From: Thalassobacillus sp043497085
GTDB taxonomy: Bacteria; Bacillota; Bacilli; Bacillales; Halobacillaceae
Direction: 5' to 3' (one strand)
Length of the DNA: 64,000 nt
NCBI GenBank assembly: GCA_043497085.1
Contig: JBIEKI010000007.1
In this document: piece by piece, positions 36,491 to 44,420 of the stretch
Layout: every line of letters starts with the position of its first letter
How positions within the stretch are numbered: position 1 is the first letter of the stretch
Program-made: the position numbers and the translations under genes
Notes under the pieces: generated by a model
Told to the model about the DNA's origin: nothing
The model's database searches: none
The model's input: only the letters and a program-made list of their open reading frames with translations

Positions 36491-36655
36491 GTCTAGTAAA
36501 TCAATGAATTGTCTCAAAACTGACATGGATGTCTCGTAAATTTTTGATTTTGTCTACTAAAATCACGGGGTTGTCTAGTTAATGCACGAAAACGTCTAGT
36601 ATATTCCATGCTTGTCTAGTAAATGAATGTTTTGTTTCGTAAAAGATAGTTTTTT
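36491..36655. repeat. Eight-unit tandem array of 20-21 bp
   Basis: Units begin at 36491, 36511, 36531, 36552, 36573, 36594, 36614 and 36634, spaced by 20, 20, 21, 21, 21, 20 and 20 bases. The conserved part is GTCTAGTAAAT (variants GTCTCGTAAAT, GTCTACTAAAA, GTTTCGTAAAA), followed by 9-10 variable bases usually ending in TT. The spacing is about two turns of the DNA helix, so the units would face one side. Unit lengths are not multiples of 3, so it is not a protein repeat. Confidence 0.85.
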
Positions 36656-36684
36656 CACTCTTGTTATTGCTTAAGGAAAAATGC

Positions 36685-37794
36685 TTATTGATAGTTGATT
36701 ACCGCCGGGCCAGGGTCCAGTTTTACCACGTCCATTGGCTTCAGTACTGGTTCATCTTTCTTATAAAAAATTTTGAAGCCCCCGTACTGGGAAGTGTCAT
36801 CGCGGACGAATTTCCGGTAAAGGGTCTGCTTATCGATATAATTGCCCCATCCGTCGACATTCAGCGCGACTTCGACGTTGTCGGTCGGCTGGACGGCGTC
36901 TTTATTCGTCAGTACGCCATCAGTGAACTGGTGGACGAGCACGAATTTATCCGGCAGGTCATTTTCTTCGATGATCCTGGATAAATATTCCACAGCTTTC
37001 TGAACTTCTTTTCCGTTGACTTGACCGAGGTCCTCACCGGGTACTTCTCCTTCTTCGACACGGAATTCCGTATCGATGGCGAGATGGACATGAGGGAGCT
37101 TCAGCCATTTTTCAATTAGTTTTACCTGATTCATGACGGAGTCCGTGCCGAGCTGAATATCGAGGAGGAGTAAAGCATTGTTTTTCTCAGCAAGCTTCGC
37201 GTATTTCTCGATATCCTCTTCCGGTGTCATGCGATAGTATTTACCATGCGGGCCGGGATCGCGTTGAGCGACTGTCGTAATCAGCTCAATGGTCGGAATT
37301 GCTGGCCGCTCCGGGTCTGCGTCGGAATAGGCCTGTGTCTGTTTCTTTAATTTTTTCATCATGGCTTCTGGCTCCATTTCACCGAGGATTCCCATGTTTT
37401 CTGAGTTCGGATGGCCGTAAAATGCGACAATCCGGTTGTTTTTTAAAGGACCATCCGTTTGATCCGCAGCACCTTTGACAAGCATCTGGCCAACGGGAAC
37501 CGATCGTTTAGGGTTATCTACCCCGTCCGTCTGGGCCTTCGGCATGTTTTTCAGCTCTTTCTCGGACAGCTTTTCCTTAAGAGGTTTCGCATCTTCTGAA
37601 GGCTGCAATGCTTTGTAAGGCTTGGAAGGTTCTTGTTCTTTTTTATCCTCTTTTGATTTGTCTGTTGGTTCCTCTTGTTCTGTTTCCTTCGTACTATTTT
37701 TCTCTTCTTCTTTATCCTGCGAGGGTGAATCCGAGCAGGCAGTAAGTAGCAAGGTAGTTGTTAAAATAAACAGTAAGAAAGGGAGTCTTTTCAA
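36685..37794 (-). CDS. Lipoprotein with C-terminal barrel-like domain, unknown function
   Basis: A 369-residue protein with a signal peptide and lipobox LLTAC (C20), a ~70-residue linker rich in E, K and S (KEEEKNSTKETEQEEPTDKS), and a ~280-residue domain (VAFYGHPNSENMGILGEM, LLLLDIQLGTDSVMNQVKLI, HVHLAIDTEFRVEEGEV). The domain has the look of a TIM-barrel, but no enzyme family is recognised. TTG 37794 is preferred as start since AAGGA lies 10 bases before it; GTG 37803 is too close. It is anchored on the outer face of the membrane. Confidence 0.7.
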   Translation of the reverse strand: MKRLPFLLFILTTTLLLTACSDSPSQDKEEEKNSTKETEQEEPTDKSKEDKKEQEPSKPYKALQPSEDAKPLKEKLSEKELKNMPKAQTDGVDNPKRSVPVGQMLVKGAADQTDGPLKNNRIVAFYGHPNSENMGILGEMEPEAMMKKLKKQTQAYSDADPERPAIPTIELITTVAQRDPGPHGKYYRMTPEEDIEKYAKLAEKNNALLLLDIQLGTDSVMNQVKLIEKWLKLPHVHLAIDTEFRVEEGEVPGEDLGQVNGKEVQKAVEYLSRIIEENDLPDKFVLVHQFTDGVLTNKDAVQPTDNVEVALNVDGWGNYIDKQTLYRKFVRDDTSQYGGFKIFYKKDEPVLKPMDVVKLDPGPAVINYQ

Positions 37795-37992
37795 GGTGTA
37801 CACATCCTTATCGTCATGATGATGAATAGAAAAAGCAGCCTGTATTTTAACACAGGATACCAGCTTCAGGCAGGATTTAACGTATTTGAAATCAAATTAT
37901 TAAGACAAAGCAATTTTCTATTCGTTACAATGAGGGTATACCCCAATTTTTCCGAACAATACACACATATTGAAAATAAGAAGGAGATCATG

Positions 37993-38664
37993 ATGACTGC
38001 AAATAATCGATTAACTTTTGAAAAATCAGCGATCGAGGCGATGACGGCAAAAGACCCGGAAATGAAAAAACTGGTTACACTGATTGGAGACATTTCCCTG
38101 ACAAAAAGGGAAGATCACTTTAAAAGTCTTGTCCGATCATGTATCGGCCAGCAGCTATCTGTAAAAGCGGCGAAGACTATCTATGCAAGGTTTGAGGAAC
38201 TGGTGGGAGAAATAACGCCGGAAGCGGTTTTGAAATTTTCCGATGAAGAACTTAGAAGCGTTGGTCTTTCGAAGCAAAAAATAGCATATCTGAGAGACCT
38301 CAGTGAAAAAGTGTTGGCTAAAGAAGTCGATCTTGATCAACTGGAAAGAATGGATAACGATGAAATAAGGAAAGTGCTGACAAGTGTAAAAGGGATCGGT
38401 CCGTGGACGGCTGAAGTGTTCCTGATTTTTTCATTGGGGCGGACAGACGTTTTGCCAGTGGGGGATCTTGGTCTCCAGCGAGCATGCCAGTGGCTGTATC
38501 AAGTGGAGCGGGATAACAACGGGAAGCAGCTCATCAAGAGCCATGCTTCTAAGTGGCACCCGCATTACACGGCCGCGTCACTTTACCTTTGGGAAGCGAT
38601 CAACCAAGGTTTGGTAGCGCAGTACCCAAGTGTCGATGAAGCCTGGGAGCAGTTGAAGAATTAA
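37993..38664 (+). CDS. DNA-3-methyladenine glycosylase, AlkA/HhH-GPD type
   Basis: A 223-residue base-excision repair enzyme that removes alkylated purines. The helix-hairpin-helix is LTSVKGIGPWTAEVFLIF (~127-144) and catalytic D158 lies in VLPVGDLGLQRA. CIGQQLSVKAAKTIYARF is the other family motif. It has no N-terminal beta domain, so it is of the short bacterial type. ATG 37993 is 6 bases after AAGGAG. It is divergent from the lipoprotein gene and followed by a bidirectional terminator. Confidence 0.9.
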   Translation: MTANNRLTFEKSAIEAMTAKDPEMKKLVTLIGDISLTKREDHFKSLVRSCIGQQLSVKAAKTIYARFEELVGEITPEAVLKFSDEELRSVGLSKQKIAYLRDLSEKVLAKEVDLDQLERMDNDEIRKVLTSVKGIGPWTAEVFLIFSLGRTDVLPVGDLGLQRACQWLYQVERDNNGKQLIKSHASKWHPHYTAASLYLWEAINQGLVAQYPSVDEAWEQLKN

Positions 38665-38666
38665 AA

Positions 38667-38704
38667 AAAGCCATGAGCCTGTTGATTTCAGGTTCATGGC
38701 TTTT
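38667..38704. terminator. Bidirectional terminator
   Basis: AAAAGCCATGA-G-CCTG pairs with CAGG-T-TCATGGCTTTT across 7 bases, between the glycosylase gene and the convergent yceI-type gene. Confidence 0.85.
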
Positions 38705-38710
38705 GTTCGT

Positions 38711-39241
38711 TTAATCCTCTACAACAAATTCAAAGTTGCCTTCAAATTTAACCTCTTTACCAAGCAGGACGCCGCCTGTTTCTATAGCCGCGTTATAAGT
38801 CATGCCATAAGCTTCGCGGTTGACTTTGCCTGCTACATCGAAGCCGGCGATCGTGCTGCCATCCATCGGGCTTTTGGATACGCCGTTATATTCAACTGTG
38901 AAGGTTTCCTCACGTGTGACATCTTTGATCGTGAAGTCACCAGTCACTTCGTATTCATCATCAGATACTTTCTTGATTGACTTACTTTCAAACACCATAT
39001 TCGGGTATGTTTCAGCTTCAAAAAAGTCGCCGGAGCGAAGGTGGCCATCACGGTCTTCATTACCTGTATCGATGGAAGTGACTGGAATAGTAACCGTCAC
39101 TTTAGCATTATCCAGATTTTCGAGATCTCCGTTGAAGTTTACATCGAATTCTTTGAATTCACCTTTTGCCTTGGAAACCATCATATGTTTGATTTGAAAA
39201 TTCAAGTTGCTGTGCACGTTGTCTAATTTTAACGTTGACAT
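38711..39241 (-). CDS. YceI-family protein
   Basis: A 176-residue protein of the YceI lipocalin-like family (NVHSNLNFQIKHMMVSKAKG at the N-terminus, RSGDFFEAETYPNMVFES, VNREAYGMTYN). YceI proteins bind isoprenoid or quinone-like molecules in a beta-barrel. No signal peptide is present, so it is cytoplasmic here. ATG 39241 has CAGGAGG 9 bases upstream. Its promoter is flanked by two near-identical palindromes of the MhqR type, suggesting induction by quinones or electrophiles. Confidence 0.88.
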   Translation of the reverse strand: MSTLKLDNVHSNLNFQIKHMMVSKAKGEFKEFDVNFNGDLENLDNAKVTVTIPVTSIDTGNEDRDGHLRSGDFFEAETYPNMVFESKSIKKVSDDEYEVTGDFTIKDVTREETFTVEYNGVSKSPMDGSTIAGFDVAGKVNREAYGMTYNAAIETGGVLLGKEVKFEGNFEFVVED

Positions 39242-39273
39242 AAAAAATTCCTCCTGAAAATGTTTTGTGTTTT

Positions 39274-39318
39274 TATCTTGAATTAAAGATAACTCAAAAA
39301 TATCTCAAAGTCAAGATA
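39274..39318 (-). promoter_or_regulatory. yceI promoter with two MhqR-like operators
   Basis: On the minus strand TTGACT (39309-39314), a 17-base spacer and TATCTT (39286-39291) form a SigA-type promoter. Two 18-bp palindromes, TATCTTGAATTAAAGATA (39274-39291) and TATCTCAAAGTCAAGATA (39301-39318), cover the -10 and -35. They match the known MhqR consensus TATCTCGAATTCGAGATA closely. A half-site AATTCAAGATA follows at 39339-39349. Repression by a MarR-type quinone sensor is inferred; no such gene is in the window. Confidence 0.65.
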
Positions 39319-39379
39319 AATAATAAAAAAAACACTCTAATTCAAGATATATGCTGCAGTATTCATCCTTATTCATAAG

Positions 39380-39441
39380 AAAAAAGGCGTCTGCCCCAGG
39401 TAGCTCAAAGCTGAGAGGTACCGGGAGCGAGACGCCTTTTT
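39380..39441 (-). terminator. Terminator overlapping the end of the EamA gene
   Basis: AAAAAGGCGTCT (39381-39392) pairs with AGACGCCTTTTT (39430-39441). One arm encodes the last residues of the EamA protein, whose stop lies in the loop. Confidence 0.75.
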
Positions 39442-40301
39442 ACGTGTCTGGCTGGTCGATTGACAAAATAGATGCCTGCCAAAATCAGGCTTCCGCCTGC
39501 CAAAGTAGAGATATGTAGCTGCTCGTTCAATAACAGCCATCCAAAGATGACACCGAATAATGGAGCAAGGAACAAAAATGCACTGACTTTTCCTGGATCC
39601 TCTTTGTTCAAAAGATAGAACCAGATGGCAAATTGCACAATCGAAGCCATAATAGCCAGCCATATCAAGATAAAGATGGAAAGGGGTGTGAGGACGAATT
39701 GTGTCTGTTCAAACAAAGCACTTCCCATTAGCAGGATAATGCCGCCAAAAAGCATTTGATAGGCAGTCAGCACCCATGTATCGAACGTACTTCCCCATTT
39801 TTTCATCAATAAGGTCGCGATAGCCCAGGAGACTGCACTGAACATGCCTAACAGTGTACCTGGCTGCTGGATATCAAGACTTGCTCCCAGAGTGATGAAG
39901 ACTCCCAGAAATCCGATGACGACACCGCCCCATTGCAGCCAGCGATATCTCATCCCCATGAAAATCGTGCCGAACAGGACAACAAGCAAGGGATTGGTAA
40001 AGGTCAAAATCGACGATTCGCCTGCGGTAATTGTCCGCAAACTGAGGAAGATAGCTCCCATCACTCCCGCAGTTTGAAACAAACCTACCAATAGCATCTG
40101 GAGCCATTCCCTGACACGTCTGGGATGTTTTCGTTTAAGTAAAAATACAATCATAGCCATCAGCAAACCTGCGATCGTAAATCGTAATCCCACCAGCAGT
40201 AGTGGGGAAACAAAATGGAGCCCGATTTTACCGACAGCAAAAGAGGAGCCCATCAAGCTGGTCGTGATCACTAGCAAAACGGTAAACCATACTCTGTTCA
40301 A
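39405..40301 (-). CDS. EamA/DMT-family transporter
   Basis: A 298-residue ten-segment membrane permease with two EamA repeats (residues 8-135 and 148-285). TSLMGSSFAVGKIGL opens the first and SAFLFLAPLFGVIFGWLLLNEQ lies in the second; the latter is the characteristic EamA glutamate region. Substrate unknown. TTG 40301 follows AAGGTGAG at a 5-base distance. The C-terminal KRRLAPGTSQL is encoded partly within the terminator stem. Confidence 0.85.
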   Translation of the reverse strand: MNRVWFTVLLVITTSLMGSSFAVGKIGLHFVSPLLLVGLRFTIAGLLMAMIVFLLKRKHPRRVREWLQMLLVGLFQTAGVMGAIFLSLRTITAGESSILTFTNPLLVVLFGTIFMGMRYRWLQWGGVVIGFLGVFITLGASLDIQQPGTLLGMFSAVSWAIATLLMKKWGSTFDTWVLTAYQMLFGGIILLMGSALFEQTQFVLTPLSIFILIWLAIMASIVQFAIWFYLLNKEDPGKVSAFLFLAPLFGVIFGWLLLNEQLHISTLAGGSLILAGIYFVNRPARHVKRRLAPGTSQL

Positions 40302-40423
40302 ATACTCACCTTCATTCTGTAAATCATAATTGTTTTAATTTTCTAATTATAGCATATTCCTTTGCGTTGAGAACTTACTATTAATACTAGAAGAGCTTTA
40401 GGATGATTTTAATAGCAAAATAA

Positions 40424-40463
40424 AAAATCCTCCCCTTGCCAGGAAGCAAAAGGAGGATTTTAA
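40424..40463 (-). terminator. Terminator of the SMR pair
   Basis: AAAATCCTCC pairs with GGAGGATTTT across 18 bases, with a T-run on the minus strand. Confidence 0.75.
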
Positions 40464-40546
40464 ATTTGAGAGCAGTAGAGAGAAAATCAGGGTCTGGCAG
40501 CTCCATTTCATGCTTTGTTCTTGCTAAAAATGGAAGGTATTTAAGC

Positions 40547-40861
40547 TTATCCGTAAAGTTCCAGACTGACCACTCCGATAATAATCAACAAAATAGAGAT
40601 GATTTTCCGTGCATTTGCTGATTCGCGGAAGATTAATATACCCATCAATGTGGTTGCTGCCACACTTACGCCTGACCAGATCGCATATACGATGCTTATT
40701 TCGAGATATTGGATCGACAGTGTCAGGTAATAGATACATAAGGTGAAAAAGACGAACACACCGATGCTTGGCAGTTTTCTTGTGAACCCCTCGGATAGTT
40801 TGACACTAATATTTCCAATAGTGGAAAAGATCAAGCTGATAATCAAGTATAGAGAAGCCAA
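40547..40861 (-). CDS. Small multidrug resistance (SMR) subunit, second gene
   Basis: A 104-residue four-helix membrane protein. IFSTIGNISVKLSEGFTRKL carries the first-helix region, in which the charged residue of SMR proteins is normally Glu; IVYAIWSGVSVAATTLMGI and RKIISILLIIIGVVSL follow. It pairs with the gene directly upstream, the usual arrangement of heteromeric SMR pumps (such as EbrAB or YkkCD). Start TTG 40861 follows AGAGGTGAT; 4 bases separate the two genes. Substrate may be cationic drugs, guanidinium or polyamines. Confidence 0.88.
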   Translation of the reverse strand: MASLYLIISLIFSTIGNISVKLSEGFTRKLPSIGVFVFFTLCIYYLTLSIQYLEISIVYAIWSGVSVAATTLMGILIFRESANARKIISILLIIIGVVSLELYG

Positions 40862-40865
40862 GGGA

Positions 40866-41210
40866 TCACCTCTTTTCCGTGGATATGTCTCTTTGTTCCG
40901 GTAAATTCAATCCCACTACGCCTGCAAGAATTAAAGTAGTACCAAGAACCTTGACCAGAGAAAGCGGCTCGTGGAACAAGGATACAGCGATGATGGTGAC
41001 GACGACCATGCCGCCTCCTGACCAAATGGCGTTGATGATCCCGATTTCACTGGAGCGGGTGATCACCACATAAAGTGAAAGAGCAATCCCATAGCAAGCT
41101 ACTACAATTAATGTTGGCCCTACATTCGTGAACCCCTCGGAGATCTTCATGAAAGAAGTTCCGATTACTTCAAACAAAATCGAAAAAGATAACAGAAGAT
41201 AGTTATTCAT
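40866..41210 (-). CDS. Small multidrug resistance (SMR) subunit, first gene
   Basis: A 114-residue four-helix SMR protein: SILFEVIGTSFMKISEGFTN has the conserved membrane glutamate E14 in the first helix, followed by INAIWSGGGMVVVTIIAV and VLGTTLILAGVVGLNL. A polar tail PEQRDISTEKR ends the protein. It forms a two-gene operon with the next SMR gene and probably a heterodimeric pump. ATG 41210 follows GGAGGT 8 bases upstream. No guanidine riboswitch fold was recognised before it. Confidence 0.88.
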   Translation of the reverse strand: MNNYLLLSFSILFEVIGTSFMKISEGFTNVGPTLIVVACYGIALSLYVVITRSSEIGIINAIWSGGGMVVVTIIAVSLFHEPLSLVKVLGTTLILAGVVGLNLPEQRDISTEKR

Positions 41211-41576
41211 GCTGGATACCTCCATTTATTCGATGGTTTCATTTACCTTCTTTGAAAATTTGTTTTTTAACGATACCATCTCATCCAGTGTTTAAAACGT
41301 TAAATCTATGTAAATTTAGATATTCGTAGCTAGGAGTACAATCGGAACGCAGAATAAAAGAGAGGACGTTATATGGAGTTTTAGGGGACAGCTTGCAAAA
41401 ATGTGGGAACTCAAGGGTGTTTATTTCTGGACAGGGGGAGGGGCGAGTTTGCACAAAAATCCATACAGCTTCGTATAATAGTTTGCCTGAGTTTATGAAT
41501 GAACGGTAAACGTGTAGCTTATCACTGTGTCTGCAGCAGTTATGATGATAAAAGGATTGCAAAAGGGGAGAGGGCG
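41211..41576. other. Intergenic region between divergent genes
   Basis: About 366 bases. A reading frame from 41499 is in phase with the DUF2268 gene but starts without a ribosome binding site. Weak dyads are GATGGT/ACCATC (41232-41280) and an AT-rich ATCTA...TTAGAT at 41306-41322. Otherwise nothing definite; it must contain divergent promoters. Confidence 0.45.
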
Positions 41577-42425
41577 TTGGGAGTAATAGAAACGCAGCTT
41601 TGGCTGGATGATTTTGTGAAAGCATGTGAAAAGAAAAGCTTTTTGTTTAAGCCGCCTTATGATGAGCAGCGTGAAGCGCTTTGCAGGCCGGTCCAAAAAA
41701 GCTTTTCGAAAATTCCCCCGGCTGAATTACAGGCCATTTTATTAAAACATGGCTTGTTTGAGCCGTTCGAGTGGAAACATATCCATCGCACGGTTCGTGA
41801 GATAGAAAAAAGGAATATATGGAAGATTGTCGAAGAGGAATACCGCCGTTTGAAGAGAAAATGGCATGGGCCAGAGGCACCCATTTATATCTATCCGGTA
41901 GCCCGGGCACAGCAGCCTGCTGGAAAACGCCCCATCAAAAAAAGCGGGGTAAGCTTTAAGAAATGCTTATTTTTATTTTTGGCACCCGATACGCCGGTGT
42001 TAGAAATAAAAGCCTTATTGGCTCATGAATATAATCATATGTGCCGGTTTTCTCAGAGCAAGTTGAATGAAATCAGACTCCCGCTCAAAGAAGTGCTGAT
42101 CATGGAGGGCCTGGCGGAAAATGCGGTGAAAGAATTGTACGGGGAAAAGCAACTGGCGCCATGGACCAGTAACTACCGGAGTAATCGGGTGAAAGAAATA
42201 TGGAAAAAGCAATTCCAATCCGCATTGCATGTGCAAGGACAGGAAAACCATCAGAAATATTTGTATGGAAAAGGCAATAGTTCACTCCCGAGATGGATTG
42301 GGTATCAAATCGGTTTTGAAATTATTACATCTTATCAGGAACGCCATGGACGACTTACTACGAGGGAATTGTTGACGAAAACGGCGGACGAACTGATTGC
42401 GGGCTCCAGTTTTCCAACTGATTAG
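41577..42425 (+). CDS. DUF2268 putative zinc-dependent protease (YjaZ-like)
   Basis: A 282-residue protein with the DUF2268 HEXXH-type zinc motif AHEYNHMCRF near residue 152, followed by a downstream glutamate in IMEGLAENAVKELYG that could be the third ligand. Family members are predicted gluzincin-like proteases; Bacillus YjaZ is one. No signal peptide is seen. TTG 41577 is chosen as start because GGGGAGAGG lies a few bases upstream. Single gene. Confidence 0.75.
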   Translation: MGVIETQLWLDDFVKACEKKSFLFKPPYDEQREALCRPVQKSFSKIPPAELQAILLKHGLFEPFEWKHIHRTVREIEKRNIWKIVEEEYRRLKRKWHGPEAPIYIYPVARAQQPAGKRPIKKSGVSFKKCLFLFLAPDTPVLEIKALLAHEYNHMCRFSQSKLNEIRLPLKEVLIMEGLAENAVKELYGEKQLAPWTSNYRSNRVKEIWKKQFQSALHVQGQENHQKYLYGKGNSSLPRWIGYQIGFEIITSYQERHGRLTTRELLTKTADELIAGSSFPTD

Positions 42426-42590
42426 CAGTGTATGCTTACTCTGGTTCCAAACTCCATTTCTCAGGTAAATTCCACACTTTTTACACATTTGCGGTGAGCG
42501 GGCTTGCTTCGTTGGTTTCATTCCCTCTCTGACAGGGGTTCAGCAGGATAATGCATTCAGTCAGGTGTTGTATTTTGTGAAAAAGCAGGG

Positions 42591-42618
42591 TTTACAGACG
42601 GCTGGTATTTGATACAAT
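42591..42618 (+). promoter_or_regulatory. Promoter of the SurA-like lipoprotein gene
   Basis: TTTACA, 16 bases, TACAAT, located 33 bases before the start codon of the lipoprotein gene. A SigA-type promoter by sequence only. Confidence 0.5.
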
Positions 42619-42651
42619 GGCGGAAACTATCCATAGAAAAGGAGAATGACA

Positions 42652-43443
42652 TTGCGTAAAAAGTGGTTATCAGGTCTACTGTTTGCAGCATTTTTAACTC
42701 TGGGTGCATGCAGTAGTGACGGAGAAACAGCAAAAGATAATGAGAAAAAAGATACACAACAAGAACAGAAGTCCAGTGAACAAAGTGAAGGTAACAAAGA
42801 AGGCAAGGAAGGCGGCGAACAGCCTAAAATGCCTGAGCCGGATCTGAAAGGCACACCGGATGTTGTAGCGGAAGTCAATGGAGAAAAAATCAAGAAAAAA
42901 GAATTTGAGGCAGCATATAAAAGTCAATTCCAACAGGCTGCCTTGCAATCACAGATGTCAGGGCAGAAGGTTGATCAGGACAAGCTGAAAAAACAGATGG
43001 TCGACAGCCTGGTCGGTCAGGAGCTTCTCATTCAGGAAGCGAACAATCGTGATTACAAAGCTACCCAGGAAAAGAAGGATAAAATTCTCGAAGACTTGGC
43101 TAAGCAGAATAAAGCCGGCTCTAAAGAAGAGTTCCTGGCTCAATTAGAAAAGCAGGGCATGAGTGAAAAAGAAGTCATGTCTCAACTGGAAACCCAAGTG
43201 AAGGTAGAGCAACTGATTGCCGCTGAAGCAGGAGACATCGAGCCTACAGAAGAAGAAATGAAAAAAATGTATGAGCAGATGAAAGCGCAGCAAGAACAAA
43301 TGGGTGGAGAAAGCAAAGTTCCTTCTTTCGAGGAAGCGAAACCATCTCTGAAACAGCAACTGAAGCAGCAAAAAGAAGCGGAAGAAGCGCAAAAGCTTAT
43401 TAAGAATCTGCGTGAAGATGCAGATGTTAAAGTCCACATTTGA
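42652..43443 (+). CDS. SurA N-terminal domain lipoprotein, foldase-like
   Basis: A 263-residue lipoprotein with lipobox LGAC (C19), a charged linker rich in E, K, Q and S (residues 22-60), and a chaperone domain beginning VVAEVNGEKIKKKEFEAAY. Helices MVDSLVGQELLIQEANNRDY and EKQGMSEKEVMSQLETQVKV follow the SurA/PrsA N-terminal pattern. There is no parvulin PPIase domain, so it is a chaperone-like protein rather than an isomerase. TTG 42652 is preferred because AAAAGGAG lies 7 bases before it. It acts at the outer face of the membrane. Confidence 0.82.
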   Translation: MRKKWLSGLLFAAFLTLGACSSDGETAKDNEKKDTQQEQKSSEQSEGNKEGKEGGEQPKMPEPDLKGTPDVVAEVNGEKIKKKEFEAAYKSQFQQAALQSQMSGQKVDQDKLKKQMVDSLVGQELLIQEANNRDYKATQEKKDKILEDLAKQNKAGSKEEFLAQLEKQGMSEKEVMSQLETQVKVEQLIAAEAGDIEPTEEEMKKMYEQMKAQQEQMGGESKVPSFEEAKPSLKQQLKQQKEAEEAQKLIKNLREDADVKVHI

Positions 43444-43450
43444 TAACAGA

Positions 43451-43483
43451 AAACCAGGTCCGGAAGGGGACCTGGTTTTTTTT
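43451..43483 (+). terminator. Terminator of the SurA-like gene
   Basis: AAACCAGGTCC pairs perfectly with GGACCTGGTTT, followed by a T-run. Confidence 0.92.
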
Positions 43484-43712
43484 ATTGATTCTTATTGAAA
43501 AGCTCGAGAAATGCATGGTAGATCTCAATTCCCTGAAGGAAAGGTCCTGTCCCAGTAATAGGGATACGGGCTCTTTTTTGCACTTTAAGAAAGTTTAACT
43601 TTGTTAAAGGATTAAAGTATAAGAAAATACTAAGGCTTTCGCCATAAGTACTTGGCGATAAGCTAAGTTTTTCTAATGCATGAATGATCGTGTGGAAAGG
43701 AGACAAGAAAAT
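43484..43712. other. Intergenic region with repeat copy B
   Basis: No gene is seen. It consists of ~90 AT-rich bases, a repeat element (43575-43677), and the leader to the YjcZ terminator. GTCCC/GGGA-type imperfect stem precedes the repeat. Confidence 0.6.
43575..43677 (+). repeat. 103-bp dispersed hairpin repeat, copy B
   Basis: Second copy of the element at 36352-36453, differing at about six positions. Differences in the stem (GACAAGCC to GATAAGCT) change G-C pairs to G-T pairs, so the hairpin with GGCTTTCGCC is still possible. Confidence 0.8.
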
Positions 43713-43755
43713 TAAAAACCCTGTTGCCGAGAGGAGGTTTTCGGCAACAGGGTCA
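43713..43755 (-). terminator. Terminator of the YjcZ-type gene
   Basis: ACCCTGTTGCCGA pairs with TCGGCAACAGGGT across GAGGAGGTTT; on the minus strand a T-run follows. Confidence 0.85.
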
Positions 43756-43780
43756 TTTACCTGCTAATCCAACCATCGTT

Positions 43781-43897
43781 TTAGTACCAAGCTGCTCCTA
43801 CAATGATAAGCAGGATAAACAAGACAACGATCAACACGAAAGTGTCGCCGTAACGGGAACCACCATAACCAAGACCTCCGTAGCATCCGTAACCCAT
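43781..43897 (-). CDS. YjcZ-family sporulation protein
   Basis: A 38-residue protein, glycine- and tyrosine-rich at the N-terminus (MGYGCYGGLGYGGSRYGDTF) and with a hydrophobic helix ending GAAWY. This is the standard form of the YjcZ-family small spore protein of Bacillaceae. ATG 43897 is preceded by GGAGGG. In Bacillus subtilis yjcZ lies next to spoVIF, and here spoVIF is at 44114 in the divergent direction, which supports both calls. Expected expression is in the mother cell during sporulation. Confidence 0.85.
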   Translation of the reverse strand: MGYGCYGGLGYGGSRYGDTFVLIVVLFILLIIVGAAWY

Positions 43898-44113
43898 ATT
43901 TAACCCTCCTAACTGTCTGATTTAATCAATTGGAAAGGGAAGGCATAGCTACTCCCTGTTCCATAATTAGTCTATGTAAGAGCGCAATGATTGGAAAGGA
44001 CATTTATACAAAAAATTTTAGTTATTATGAAATGAGGATACATGCCGTTACCAACCAGACTGCCTGCCATAGGATAACTATGAATCTTTTTGCAGGCAAA
44101 GGAGGTAGTAGGC

Positions 44114-44359
44114 TTGTTCAATAATTTCGAGAAAAAAACCGGTGTGAAAATGGACGAAGTCATGAAGCTTGCCCAGTCTTTACAGGGTGCTAATTTTAAA
44201 GATGAAACAACGATCCGAAACGTGATCAACAAAGTTTCCAAGCTGGCAAATAAGCCAGTTTCGAAAAGTAAAGAAGACATGATTGTTAAAGCAATACTGA
44301 ATGATAAAGTACCGAAAGACTTTTCCTCGATTGAAAAAATGATAAAGAAAAAACGGTAA
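44114..44359 (+). CDS. spoVIF: Stage VI sporulation protein F
   Basis: An 81-residue spore protein needed for coat assembly and germination resistance. It matches SpoVIF: FNNFEKKTGVKMDEVMKLAQ at the N-terminus, then NVINKVSKLANKPVSKSKED and a basic C-terminus KMIKKKR. TTG 44114 has AAAGGAGGT 8 bases upstream; the longer frame starts without one. Adjacent to a YjcZ gene as in Bacillus subtilis. Confidence 0.88.
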   Translation: MFNNFEKKTGVKMDEVMKLAQSLQGANFKDETTIRNVINKVSKLANKPVSKSKEDMIVKAILNDKVPKDFSSIEKMIKKKR

Positions 44360-44420
44360 TCCCTGTTAAATAACCAGATGCCTTGCATTGTGGAGGAAGC
44401 AGGGGTTACGTATGGAAGTA

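Larger units (their letters stand above)
36274..36684. other. Repeat-rich intergenic region
   Basis: No gene is seen in these 411 bases. They contain, in order, the promoter region of the alaR operon, a copy of a 102-bp hairpin repeat (36352-36453), a GAAAGGGG/CCCCTTTC hairpin (36459-36479), and an eight-unit tandem array (36491-36655) ending just beyond the stop of the next lipoprotein gene. Confidence 0.8.

Noticed and set aside
36491..36655. CRISPR array
   Set aside because: Spacers would be only about 9-10 bases, repeats are degenerate and no cas gene is present.
41226..41290. Guanidine (ykkC-type) riboswitch before the SMR pair
   Set aside because: The leader is short and AT-rich, and the conserved riboswitch core is not seen.
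41499..41576. 26-residue N-terminal extension of the DUF2268 protein
   Set aside because: No ribosome binding site at 41499, whereas TTG 41577 has a good one.
42627..42948. Antisense reading frames over the SurA-like lipoprotein gene
   Set aside because: Low-complexity serine/phenylalanine-rich translations mirror the lysine/glutamate-rich coding strand; no start signals.
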